This document shows, piece by piece, positions 22,507 to 33,438 of a stretch of DNA of 64,000 nt (its first letter is position 1; each line of letters opens with the position of its first letter). The position numbers and the translations under genes are program-made. The notes beneath the pieces were generated by a model that was not told the DNA's origin, did no database searches, and was given only the letters and a program-made list of their open reading frames with translations. Source of the stretch: Calendula officinalis (Eukaryota > Streptophyta > Magnoliopsida > Asterales > Asteraceae); contig OY970833.1 of the NCBI GenBank assembly GCA_963853835.1, positions 19,252,974 through 19,316,973 of the forward strand, in the 5' to 3' direction.

Positions 22507-25043
22507 TTAGAGCTTTGGAGAACTGCAAGGAGGCAGTTCAGAGGTTGTGGATTTAACTACCCATTTTAAAGATTTTACAGAGGATTGAATAATCCAATGA
22601 GATTTTTCATTTTTGATCCATGTGTATTTCACAAACGTTGAAGATTTGGTCGTTGTTTTGTTGTCGCTGTTTGAGGAACCTGAAGACTTTGGCTTAGGTG
22701 CGGAAGATCCTCGAGAAACTTTGCGACGAGAAGACGAGTGTTTATCAGAGATTGGTGGGGTTTTGGAAGAACTCTTCGCCTTTTTGGAAGCATGTGAAGA
22801 TGAACCTTTTTTATTGGGTTTGTGTGGATGAGAGACAGATTTCTTGCATGGTTGTGGAAAACATGTTTTACATGATTTTATAATTTTACCAGATTTATGG
22901 AAAACATTGATTTTTAAACCACATGGAGCATTTAGCTTAACAAAAAATCGATCATCATTCTGAGAAATTTGTTTATTTGTAGATTTATCTCTCAATATCT
23001 TTTTACCAAGTTTTTCAGATTTGACACACACATTACCAAAATCAGGTGAGTAATTTACAGGACGATAAACAGAAGCATCATACACAGTTCCAAATGCAAG
23101 TGCCGGAGATTTAAATTTTTTGGAGTTGTTATTGTTAATTTTAACAGTGGAAGAAGAAACTGAAGACGTATATGGTCTAGACTTCTTAAGCTCGCAAGGC
23201 TTCTTAGGCGTGCTAGACTTAGACGAACTCGGCTTCTTAGACTGCACATCTCCTTTGACTCCATTGGGCTTGGGCTCCTTGCTCCGAGGCTCTAAAGTAC
23301 TAATGGAAGCATTTAGGATAGGTGAATTAGAGTTTCTCCTCAAGATGATTGGAACTGGGTTTGTTGGTGCTGGTCCTAATAAAGAGGCTTTAGAATTTTG
23401 AGAAACAGTATTGTTCGTTTTAGCTTTTAATTCTAAAATGGTGTCCTCTAAATTATGTATTTTGTTTTGAAGTTTTTCTTTTTCTTTATCAAAGGCCTTG
23501 TGAGTTTCATCAATTTCAGTTTCTAATTAGACAATTTTCTTTTCTAAAACTAACGGAGGAACATATAGCTTTGGTTCAATTGTTTGTTTTAAAACTTCAT
23601 TGTCAGAGATGGAAAATTCTTCTGGAGTGACAATCGGGAAGTACTCATTGTTTTCGAATTTTGCTTTATTCTTTTCATATGTATAGTTCAATTCAGAATA
23701 GTGTAAGCTAATTTGAGCGTGTTCCTTCTTTTCTCTGTTGAACTTCTCGATTTCTGCTTCTTCGTCCGGCATATGAAGGAAGTTTTGCCATATTCCCAAG
23801 TTCATGTAATCGTAATTGTATAGTGTGGGAAGAACATCAACAGCTTTTTCCAGAGGACGGGTATTCTCAGCTCCGAGACCCACTTTTGACTTGAAAGATC
23901 TGAACTCTTTTGGCTGGTTTAATTTTATCGTTTGTTCAGTGTGACCAGCTTTGACAATCGTCTGCTCCAGTTTTGAGATGTGTTCTTCAGCATTTTCTTT
24001 CCGGACAGTAAGACTGTGTATAGTTGCTGATTGTTCATCGATTTCCTTTTTAAAATCGTTTGTTATGTTTTTGATTTGTTCATTCAATTTTTGAATTTCG
24101 ATGTCAGCCGTCTTCAACTGTTCTTGGTAGTCTTTCATCTTGGTGTCTGCGGACTTCATCCATTTTTGCTCTCGACTGAGTTGAATAGCTAAATCATTTA
24201 TCAGCTGCTTGGAGTCGTCTTTATCACTTGACACCGTCTTCATGTTTTTCAGGTTCGAAATTTCAAGGTTTTTGGTATTAATAATGTAATTTAGACGATT
24301 GACCTCACTGGTGTGAGCAGCATGAAACGATGACAACTGTTGTTGTAACTCTTGTGTTTTTTGATTTGAAAGCTTATTTTGATTGACTTGAGGAACAAGA
24401 GTTTCAAGTTGACGGCGAAAGGTTAAATTTTCTGCCTTTAATTTGAGATTTGTGCATTTGATTCATTAGTTGTGTTTACTTGTTTTTGTAAACTTTCTTG
24501 TAATTCAGAAATCTTAAATTGAAACGAAGATTTTGACGTAGACAACTGATTTTGTAATTCCTTGTTTACTTGAGTTATTTGAAGAGAACATTGACTTAAA
24601 TCACTTAAATCATTTAAAAGTTGTTCCTTTTCGGATTCTAAAGAAGTAATTTGTTTTGTCAGTTGTGATTTCTCATCAATTTTAAGAAAAAGTTTTTTAT
24701 TAATCAAGGAATTATCTGATTCATCGGTGTCTGAGTCAGGTAGTAAAGACTCAAAAGAAGAAGAGTGTACCTCATTTTCATCTTTTTGTGGCACAATCAG
24801 ATCATCCCTCAGTTCAATGGGATTATCAGAGTTTGATGAAAAAGTACTGATTATCTCACTTTCCTTGTTGTCTTCTTCATTGAATCTGTCAAAACCCTCA
24901 GTATTCTCTCTTGGCATACTGCACAAACTTGCTATTTGTTCTTCATCTTTAGCTAACACTTTTTCAGTCTGAATTTGTTTATAATATTTGCTAGCTTTTA
25001 GCGCATCTGCAAGGTCTTTATCCATATATTTTTTATTTTTCAT
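22507..25043 (-). pseudogene. E2 coiled-coil Gag-like protein, one frameshift and one stop
   Basis: About 845 codons in three pieces: 25043 to about 24440 in one frame, then 24440 to 22507 in a second frame, with one TAA at 23527-23529. The N-terminus is charged, followed by a Ser/Asp/Glu-rich acidic part. The middle (about 24700-23900) is a long heptad-rich coiled coil with many Gln, Leu and Lys. A segment near DVLPTLYNYDYMNLGIWQNF is distinctive. The C-terminal third is basic and Ser/Lys-rich with paired CKTC and CKK cysteines, ending in KYTWIKN...WVVKS. No CCHC knuckle or protease motif was found. It may correspond to the linker and C-terminal part of a Sirevirus Gag. The remaining ORF is too long to be chance, so it coded until recently. 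Confidence 0.75.
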
Positions 25044-26680
25044 TTTTTTGAAAGTAGGGGTAAAAGTTCTTGTGTTTTTAAAAATGTGAAAATTTTCTTT
25101 TAAAACCCTTTTTAAAAAAAATTTGTAGAAGTTAAAAGTGTTTTAAGAGTTTTAAAATGTTAAGAATTTGATCGAATTTGGGTTTTATTTTAAAAAAAAA
25201 AATTAAAAGAAAGAAATAAACGTGATATTTGATTGTGATATTTGGAACGATTGTGGTTAAAAAGAAATGTTAAAAATGTTTAATTGTTTTGATGGTTTTA
25301 ATGGAATTAAAATTGGTTTAATTGATTTGCTCAAAAACAATTGGTCTTTTATAAATTGTTTTAACCGAATGACATTTTCTTTTAAAAATGGGTAATTAAA
25401 ATTGATTTCCTTTTAATTGATTTATTAAAATGAAGTTGGCTTATTTGCTTTGGGCTTCTTTGATTTTGGACGATTAAAAAAAAAAAGGCCGAACATAAAA
25501 TTTGGTTGAGAAGGGATATGGGCTTTATAATGCAGATTGGTTTTGGGCTGCACACTTGGGTTTGGGTTCCAGTCGACCACCGTCAAAATCCGAACACTTG
25601 TTAAACTCGAGATCTTGATTGAAGCAACCACGCATCGAAGCAGCAAGCACACCGATGATCACCACCGCACCGAACACCGAAACACTGACGGAAACGTTCG
25701 ACGTCGTAGGTCTGAACACGAGCGATCAGAAGATGTTGAAGATCGGATCAAAGTCTGAATTTCATATCAATTTCAATTTCAATTGATAGAGCAAGTGATA
25801 GTGACAATGAGGAACCGAGATCAATTTCAATTTCAGAAATCAATTGAGAGATCGAAAATCTGAATTTTGATTTCCGAATTCTTCAAGAACCGAACTGAAT
25901 TTCAAGAACCTGAATTTGAAAATCGATTATGTGTTGAACGATTATGTGTTGTAGACGAGATTGAAATCGATTATTTGTTGAATTGTTGTCGAGATGATTG
26001 CATATTTGTGGAAGCCGAAGTTGTTGATCGTAACTTGATGTAGATAACTTGGTGTCGAACAGTGAATATTGGCCGAAGTAGGTATCGAACTTGGTGTAGA
26101 TAACTTGGGCCGAACTTGTTTGATTTAGAATATGGGCCGAAGTACTTACTTGTTCGATATGGGCCGAACTTCACTAGGCCTAAGTTCGGGCCGAACTATT
26201 CAATTGTTCGGGTGTTCTTGAGCTCGAACTAGTCTGACGAACGATGTACGAACTATTTCTTCAAAAAGTCTACAATTTTGATCCTAGATTCTTCAATTCT
26301 TAACTAAATTCAGTGATTCCAATCCCAAAATGCTCGAATTTGTTTTTCTAACACTTTGATCCGATCAATTTCTTCAATCCATAACACAAAAGCTTTGATT
26401 CTTCGATTTACAGCAACTTTTGAACTTTTTCACCTTTTCTCTAAAATCATCAAATCTCGATCGATTGTTGACGGAATTGATCTGAATTTGATTCTATTAT
26501 GCTTAGAAACACTGGAGAAACACTAATCCATGATCAAATCTTCGATTTGGACAAAAAAATTACAACATTTAATTTCTCATGAACGAACATCAACTTTTTC
26601 TTCAAAAACCTTGAAAAACCCTCTTGATCTTCTGCTTTTAACACCAAGTGATGGATTTGGATCGTTTTCAAGATGAAATT
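25044..26680. other. E2 leader
   Basis: 1.6 kb between the primer site and the coiled-coil ORF. No stable ORF. It contains a repetitive tract (about 25980-26220) in which GGGCCGAACTT and TTCGGGCCGAA-like blocks recur several times. Confidence 0.6.
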
Positions 26681-26694
26681 ATGCTCTGATACCA
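26681..26694 (-). promoter_or_regulatory. E2 primer-binding site (tRNA-iMet)
   Basis: The minus strand reads TGGTATCAGAGCAT, two bases inside the right LTR. Confidence 0.85.
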
Positions 26695-26696
26695 AT

Positions 26697-26995
26697 TGAA
26701 AAGCACAATAACACTGATTCAATCCATAAAATGGTGTTTGATGATGATTTTGAGAAGAAAAGTGAAGAAGATGGATTAGGGTTTTAGTGAGAGAAATCTA
26801 GAGAGAGAGAGAGAGTGAACAAATGCAGAGAAATTGAAATGATAATTGTGCAAAAGTTAAATTTGGTGATTACACATGGTCCTTATATACCTATCACTAA
26901 TTGTCTAGATTAATCCTAATTGCATAACCAAACTAATATGCAATGTTACATAACTACCCCCTTGACTATTGATTACAACTAAATATGACCCAACA
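26697..26995 (-). repeat. E2 5' LTR
   Basis: 299 bp, TG...CA. Its outer half is identical to that of the 3' LTR and its inner half is much diverged (see findings). In the element's direction the identical part is U3 with the TATA box and the diverged part is R-U5. Confidence 0.9.
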
Positions 26996-27383
26996 TAAAC
27001 CCAAACCAAAGTTTTAATTGGGAGTTTTGCGAGAAGTTTGCTGGAAGTACCAAATATACTTCAACATTTTTTTTGGAATCCAAGACTAGCAAATTATACT
27101 GTTTTTGATGATACAATAAGACATCAATGTTTTCGCAGACGTGGTGCAGAAGATTGTTATTGGCTAGTAAAAGAAGATGGGATGTATATGAGTCCTTGGA
27201 ATGATCCATTTCCTAAGGGTTGGGTGAAAAAATATGGTTGGCCATAAGCAAATATGTAATTTTGTCATATCTGTCTATCGTTAATTAAAATGAAATATTA
27301 CCTAATTATAGTAATACTATTTAATAATATATAGATGTGAAATTCCTTTTTGTGATTACTATATATATACAACGAGTTTCAAA

Positions 27384-27403
27384 GCCCGCCCGATTGGGCG
27401 TGC
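27384..27403. other. Helitron-type GC hairpin
   Basis: GCCCGCCCGATTGGGCGTGC, a GC-rich stem-loop in AT-rich sequence. A related hairpin (ACTCGCCTGTATAGGCGGGTT) lies at about 27837-27857, and both are followed by similar AT-rich text (ATAAAAT..ATAACGATGA, TTATACAT..AATA). They look like corresponding end regions of two related, nested Helitron-like copies. Confidence 0.45.
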
Positions 27404-27533
27404 ATGCTTCGAGATATAAAATGCATAACAATGAGAATAACACAGGAAATCATATAGTCGATTATTATTAAAATTATGAATAAATCTTTTGTTATACATG
27501 AATAATCCGATAAAAAACTAAGAGAAAAAAAAC

Positions 27534-27822
27534 TTACAGATGAAAAAACTTCTTTATATACAACGTTGATGAGTTGTTGTAGTTGTCATCATAGTCGCAA
27601 CAAATAACCTTCAAGCCGTTTTGGTTCTTTACTCTTCAGACAGCGACATGTAGTTGGCCATGTAAAAATACCGGCCACTGGAGAAACAAACCAACTTGCG
27701 ACAATGTTTGCCGTTGGCTCTTATTAATAGTCATGGCAAAGCATACTTGAACAGAAAATTGTCTTCGATTCAATTTGAAGGTCATCTTGCTGTCTGAAGG
27801 ACTAATAAATATACGCGGGTTA
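27534..27822 (-). pseudogene. C-terminal fragment of a Helitron Rep/helicase
   Basis: Minus-strand translation gives the final helicase motifs: SPSDSKMTFKLNRRQF, FAMTINKSQ (motif V-like), FLHGQLHVAV, then a stop where the family has the serine of VAVSRVK, then RVKNQNGLKVICCD and a C-terminus YIKKFF. A normal terminator follows at 27534-27536. The N-terminal Rep domain and the first helicase motifs are absent. The fragment shows that an autonomous Helitron was once here or close by. Confidence 0.8.
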
Positions 27823-28135
27823 GCTTCGAAAAATAACTCGCCTGTATAGGCGGGTTAGTTTGTAGAATAAAATTTATAACGATGAAAAAAAGCATAGGAT
27901 AACATATCGTTAAATATCATAAGAATGATAAAAAAATAAAATAAAAACGTTTAGTTATACATTAATATATGCTAAAAGAATTTTAAAACCAAATAAGTTG
28001 TTTATTGGTTATGAAATCAACGGAAATTCATTCTTGTTCGATTCGACGATTACGGTCACTTTTTTTCCAGTTTAGACACGCTAGTTTAAAGGGATGGTGA
28101 TATTACTTAAGTTTTTTTTAACATATATAATTATA

Positions 28136-28282
28136 GGGTTTTGATAATAACAACCTTTAGGGTTGTCATAAGACATGCATAAAAGGATTGTCTGTAACCA
28201 ACTCCTGAATTTTAGGAATTACTCATCCGTACCATTTTTAATACACTTAGAGACAACCCTAAGGCTGTCATTATCAAAACCC
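28136..28282. mobile_element. Mutator-like MITE, 147 bp
   Basis: Terminal inverted repeats of about 33 bp (GGGTTTTGATAATAACAACC at the left, the complement ending TTATCAAAACCC at the right), flanked by the perfect 9-bp duplication ATAATTATA (28127-28135 and 28283-28291). A 9-bp duplication and a G-start repeat point to the Mutator superfamily. Confidence 0.85.
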
Positions 28283-28299
28283 ATAATTATATATCATAG

Positions 28300-29244
28300 A
28301 ATAATTCCTATTTTGTTGACGAGATGTGACTTTTTAGTATGAATCTCCGATATATATAGTCAAAAGCAGGAATATCACATTTCATTTTGGTTATTTAAGT
28401 TACTGTGAACAATATATCTTGAATCTGAGAACATACTAACATGGTCAAATACTCAATACAACAATACTTAATTTTTCAATGACTCGTAGGTAGATAGACT
28501 TAGACAAAAGTGTTAGATATTGAATTATATTAATTTATGATTATATATAGAAAGTGACATAATCTAAATTCTAAAGTTATACATAACATTCTCATCATTG
28601 TTTCACATATAAAATGCCATCTCAACCTAAGATTTTACCATTATTTATGTTTAACGTATTCCCTAATTACAGCTGATGTGTAAACGGTCACATCAACGAA
28701 AATCAAGTAATTAACAAAAACAATCCAACCCTAAAAGACCATAAACAGCTGCTACAATATTTGTCTATCATCCAACCCTGCCAGAAAGTCCCAACATCAC
28801 ACAACAACAAAAAATTAAAAAATAAAATAAAATATAATATGCATCAATAGTTTCATGTAATAAAAACAACCAGTTCATTTTTATACCTGTAAACTTGAAA
28901 AATGCTCAAAAATCCATGAGATGTCAAAAGAAAGTAACTGCATCAAAATGACAGTTTGAAAATGGTAAATCGAGTGCATCACCTTCCATCCACCTAGAAT
29001 TCAAATGGTAAATGAGCAGGTTTATCAGGTTCAATGCGGTTATGTTTTTGTACGGGTCAGGAACTCTATTTGTCCAAAAAGATAATTTATTTGTAGATAA
29101 CTACTTATATGATTTACAATTTTTTATTTTAACAAAAGCACATATGAATGTAGGACATTTATTCAGGTCTGTTTCAAATTGCATTACTATATATATACAA
29201 TTACCATAGAAAGTAATTGTTCATAATAAATGAAATTAAAATTA
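28300..29244. other. AT-rich intergenic stretch
   Basis: No ORF, repeat or element recognised apart from scattered short simple repeats. Confidence 0.5.
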
Positions 29245-29246
29245 TA

Positions 29247-29510
29247 CTCCCTCCGTCCCTAAATAAAGTTTCCATTTGTGTTGGGCACAACATTTTAGGA
29301 GATAGTTAGTGGTGGGGTATTTGGTATTACTTTTGAATAAAATATAAGGTTTGATTGGAGAGAGAAAGTGTTTTAAGAGATAGTTAGTGGTGAAAGTATT
29401 GGTAATAATATTATTATATTAAGTGGGTCCCTTAAGTTTGAGAAATGGGAACTTTATTTAGGGACAAAACTTGAAGGTGAAATGGGAACTTTATTTAGGG
29501 ACGGAGGGAG
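29247..29510. mobile_element. Stowaway-type MITE, 264 bp
   Basis: Inverted ends CTCCCTCCGTCCCTAAATAAAG and the complement TTTATTTAGGGACGGAGGGAG, with a TA duplication on each side (29245-29246, 29511-29512). These are the standard ends of Tc1/Mariner Stowaway MITEs in plants. An internal direct repeat (GGAGATAGTTAGTGGTG-like, about 29298 and 29377) is also seen. Confidence 0.9.
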
Positions 29511-29723
29511 TAATATATATTGTGTGTATATATTTTATAACGATATGATCCAAAAAATTAAAGAGAAGAGGCAAGGTTGGAATGAGTGTATCAGTTGGAG
29601 TGTCAGCTGACGTGACAAAACTAAACATGTTACTTGGTTTTAGGGTTGCCATAGGTATAATAAATTTTGAATATACAATATTCTATTTATGTATTTTTGT
29701 GGTCATTTAGGTTAATGAAGTTA

Positions 29724-30322
29724 GGCCTCTCCCAACCGTTACCCATCAGTAAACCCGTCAGTAGCGTCACGTCATCACATCCTTACTGACACGCTACTGA
29801 CATGGTCGTGCCAACCATACCCATCACTAACTCATCACTAAACACATCATTTCCACATCATCATTTTTTATTAATAAAATAATTATAAAATAAATATATT
29901 ACATTAGTTTAAAAATACATTGTTTAAATTAAATAAAAATAATAGTAAATTAAAAAATATTACATTTATTAAAATTTAAAGAACACAAAAAATTAATTTT
30001 TTTGAAAAAAAGTTATATATTTTTATTATTAAAACAAATATATATAAAAATATAAATTAAAAAAAACAGAGAAAAAGAAAAAGTTTTTTATTAAAAAATA
30101 CAAATTGTACAAGTAGTAATGCATGTGGTACAAGTCCACCCCCCCCCCTCCTCTTCCTCCTTCTCTCTCTCCTCGCCGACGCCCTCCGCCCCCCGTCCTC
30201 CTGTGGACGCGTTCGCACGACGCCGGCTACCGACCCCGGCGTGCCAACGGTGTCAAGCCCCGACGTGCCTTTGACGTGCTCCCGACGTGCCCGTTGGCAC
30301 GGGTCTTATCAACTCGCGAGGC
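29724..30322. mobile_element. Possible Harbinger-type element with a GC-rich end
   Basis: Flanked by TTA (29721-29723 and 30323-30325), with weak inverted ends GGCCTC...GAGGC. The left half has GTCAGTAGCGTCACGTCATCAC-like text, the middle is nearly pure A/T, and the right (30163-30310) is strongly GC-rich (CGACGCC, CCCCGACGTGCC). No transposase. It shares its right TTA with the next MITE. Confidence 0.4.
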
Positions 30323-30325
30323 TTA

Positions 30326-30843
30326 GAGCATCTCCAATGGGAGGTTGAAGAAGAGGTTGATACTATTTGAATAACCTCTAAAATGACTTTTTTACCATTG
30401 GAATGAATGACTTTTTTAACAGGTCACTTCAACCACTTGATCTCCCCAACCACTTCAACAACTTTCAATGTTTGATTCTTTTAGTCCTCATAACAAGTTT
30501 ACATTTTAAACCCATATATATATATTTATATGTGAATAATTATTATTTCTATAACTATAAATTATAATCTATCATGTTTCAATACTTTTTAAGGTCAAGC
30601 ATTATAATATTTTTGTAACAGAAATTTTATAATAATGTTAAGTTTTGTAATGCTATAAAAATTGTTAAATTACATAAGTGAGGGGCATTTATAAAACATT
30701 TGATATAGATAAAGGTAAATTATTAATATTAGTGAAAAAGTCTTTGGAAAGGTTAACCATTGGAGAGGTTTTCAACTAATAGGTTATTAGATGGTATAGC
30801 AAAAGTAATAAATCATTGGTGAGGTTAACCATTGTAGATGCTC
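30326..30843. mobile_element. Tourist-like (PIF/Harbinger) MITE, 518 bp
   Basis: Ends GAGCATCTCCAATGGGAGGTT and the complement AACCATTGTAGATGCTC, flanked by TTA (30323-30325 and 30844-30846). GAGCATCTCCAATGG is a very common plant MITE terminus. Confidence 0.85.
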
Positions 30844-31346
30844 TTAGTGTATGTAACATGTCAGCTATTGACTGAAACAAAAAAGTCAAACCGATTAAAA
30901 AAAGAGTAAAACTAGTAATGAATTAACCAAATGACATAAGTATAACTAAATTGAAAATCTTGTGATCTTTTTAAATATATATAAAAAAAATAGTACAGTA
31001 AACGAAATTCACATTTTTTAAAAAATATATATAAATTAAACATAGATTTTATTCCTTAACGATTAACAATAAGGACCAAAAGATATTCAAACCCACGAAA
31101 ACTAATTCTAGTTCACCATCAAACAAGTTCTGTCATATAAATCAAACATTTGACCAAATTGTTTGAGTTTACTTCTATTGTATAAAATATTTGAATTGAT
31201 TCGTTTTGATCTATTTAGTATCACTGCTTCTATAATAAATAACACATTCATGAGATAACTTGATTAAATGCAAGCATACATTGAATTTTATGCAATGAAA
31301 TATTTTTGTTATTTTCATTTTAAGTACTCACCGGATCCCACTTTTA

Positions 31347-31370
31347 TATATATATATATATATATATATA
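31347..31370. repeat. (TA)n tract
   Basis: About 12 TA units directly left of the foldback element. Confidence 0.9.
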
Positions 31371-31638
31371 GGATAATGATCCATAGAAAATGGTCCTTAT
31401 TTGAATAAGCTAGAAAAGGGTTGCATTTTCGTTACTTATACATATACGCATGCATATACAAACATATATGTATATACATATATAATTAGACCATATATAT
31501 TATATATATGCATATTCATGCCCTATACGTATGTACGTATATATACACATATATATACACATGCATTTTACGTAACTTGCATTTGCATTTTCATATCGGA
31601 ACTTGCATTTTCGTTTACGAAAATGCATATATATATAC

Positions 31639-31705
<67 letters not shown>

Positions 31706-31855
31706 GAGGGTATACATGTGAGAATATATATATATCTATGGTCAAAATATTTATGTATATGTACATATATGTATGTATATGTATATTTATATGTATAATT
31801 TACGAAAATGTAACCCTTTTTTAGCTTCTTCAAATAAGGATGCTTCTTTCTTGAT

Positions 31856-31860
<5 letters not shown>
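31371..31860. mobile_element. Foldback element, about 490 bp, copy 1
   Basis: The two ends pair over about 120 bp. The left has TGATCCATAG..., CCTTATTTGAATAAGCTA and AAAAGGGTTGCATTTTCGT. The right complement has TGGATCAAG..., CCTTATTTGAAGAAGCTA and AAAAGGGTTACATTTTCGT. The arms continue as TATACATATA-type text. The centre has its own perfect hairpin, TGCATTTTCGT-TT-ACGAAAATGCA (31604-31627), and a (TA)n expansion (31648-31698). No ORF is real here. A truncated relative lies at 61655-62103. Confidence 0.75.

Positions 31861-31930
<70 letters not shown>
31857..31930. repeat. (TA)n tract
   Basis: About 37 TA units between the foldback element and the Helitron-like region. Confidence 0.95.
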
Positions 31931-31936
<6 letters not shown>

Positions 31937-32256
31937 CTAGCCTATAACCCGTGATGAATCACGGGCGGCTTAAAAATATTTTTGTTAAATTACTTAATAA
32001 ATTTATGTAACTATTTGAATATTTGTTGATATTAAACTAATCTATCATACATGTAAAATTAATAATCAAATTACAACATATTTAATAACTTTGAATATTA
32101 TGCATAATGTACAACAAAGAATAAGGCGTTCATTAATAACTAATATCACTATTTAATAAATTCAGATATTATGCATGGGTGTACAATAAAGAATAAAACA
32201 TTCATTGATAATTATAGTTATTTACAAATATATTGAATAAACATTCCATCACTAAC

Positions 32257-32349
32257 TAAGCACACAATGTGATGTTGTTATGACATCACAAGTATAAGCG
32301 TCTTTTGGCACCTTTATGAAATTGGGAGGAAGCTCTTGTTCGAGTGCCC
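32257..32349 (-). pseudogene. Exon-like fragment, unknown protein
   Basis: After a GGTATGTAG acceptor the minus strand reads ALEQELPPNFIKVPKDAY and continues TCDVITTSHCVLS to a TAG. It looks like the last exon of a captured or decayed gene. I do not recognise the family. No partner exon was identified with confidence, although 32780-32940 (minus) also has a stop-free stretch after a GGCAG. Confidence 0.35.
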
Positions 32350-33438
32350 TACATACCCGAATAACATGCAAAATAATATTTGTTTATGATATAACAATAT
32401 ATTTCAATATATAGGATTACAGGTATGTACGATCGGGATGAAACGGGTCATTTTTGTGTTGGTCAAAATAGGTCGGGTTGGGTTAACCCATCAATACTTT
32501 TTTAGTCCAAATTTATTAAATTTTTACGTACATTGTGCTAATTATGATTAAGAAACAACATCATTACAAAATAATTTAGTTTTTTAATAAAACGATTATA
32601 GGAAGTTATATACATCAGAAATAGAGTTCCCGCCATTTTCAACCCGTTTGACCCATTCGCTAATGGATCGGAACTACCTAGAGATTCAATGTTGGAAAAT
32701 AATCAGAATGGAACATACCAAGCATTGCCAACCAAGAGTAAATACTCTTTTTTTGACCTCCAACCTGCTAGCTGCAAATTTTCATACATCATTTATGAAA
32801 ATAGATATCGGAATTTAATCCAAAAAGAGTACTTAGCTTCTGGTTTTCCGAGGGTTTCTGGTCATTATCCTCATGCATAAAGGCATGTTCAAGGTTCAAA
32901 TCCGCCAACATTACTGTGGATTCGAAACACTGCCTCCAACATTTAATAAGCTTCCTGAATATTTTTTAAAGATCATCAACCAAAATTCAAAATTTTATAA
33001 GTTTCCTTTAGTTTTTTTTAACAATCATGTTTTCATAATATTTTATATTCTCCCGAATCTTTCCTTGGCCAATAATGTAAAATATAAAATTTCTTGAATC
33101 TAACACTAATCCTCACATTATATTAATTGTAAAAAGGCTTTCCGAAGTGAAGGGACTTCTAGTCTTCTATATTTGAAGCATTAAATTGGTTATTACCTAT
33201 TAGTCTTATAGAACCTTTTCGACTTACCACATCTACAAAGGATTCTTGAAAGAGGTTAGTTTCCATAGCCGTATGATTATTACCTTAATAAACATCCATC
33301 ATTTAATTGAGTTAAGTCTGTGATGAAGTTCACCTTGTTTTCCATGTTATATAAATTTGGTAAATGAATAATAACAGTTAAACTGAAAACTGTGATGTCA
33401 TTACACTGTTAATACACAAAAAAAACATAATCATTGTA

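Larger units (their letters stand above)
18949..26995 (-). mobile_element. E2: pol-less LTR element with coiled-coil Gag-like ORF (Sirevirus-like)
   Basis: LTRs at 18949-19244 and 26697-26995 begin TGAAAAGCA and end GACCCAACA, with the TSD TAAAC at 18944-18948 and 26996-27000. A tRNA-iMet primer site touches the right LTR and a purine tract touches the left, so it reads on the minus strand. Internal order in its own direction: leader 1.65 kb, one degraded coiled-coil ORF (25043-22507), then 3.26 kb of non-coding sequence with hairpin arrays and polypurine tracts. No protease, integrase or RT is present. A Copia Sirevirus affinity is inferred from the coiled-coil Gag style, from KYTWIKN...WVVKS-like C-terminal motifs, and from multiple polypurine tracts, which Sireviruses are known to have. 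Confidence 0.9.
18760..27247 (+). pseudogene. S1/SPH family (plant self-incompatibility-like) secreted protein, split by E2
   Basis: The 5' part (18760-18948) has a signal peptide of about 25 residues ending SNA, then the family start ICPQLIWDLHIINGIQSSPIVI. The 3' part (27001-27247) gives a continuation with FNWEFCE, then TVFDD, CYWLVKEDGMY and a KKYGWP C-terminus. These match the S-protein homologue pattern of a beta-sandwich with conserved Cys and Trp. Removing E2 and one TAAAC copy joins the halves in frame. A run of 8 T at 27066-27073 then shifts the frame; 7 T would keep it, so the copy has its own lesion besides the insertion. In poppy the founder of this family is the S-determinant ligand; most plant members are of unknown role. 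Single-exon structure is usual. Confidence 0.85.

Noticed and set aside
22613..23401. Plus-strand frames at 22613-22831, 22698-22883 and 23120-23401
   Set aside because: Antisense to the coiled-coil ORF of E2; they are shadows of its Ser/Lys-rich codons.
24727..24972. 81-aa plus-strand Ser-rich frame
   Set aside because: Shadow of the acidic Ser/Glu region of the E2 protein on the other strand.
31371..31860. Foldback element as a pair of independent MITEs
   Set aside because: The arms match each other over most of their length and share one centre, so one inverted unit is simpler.
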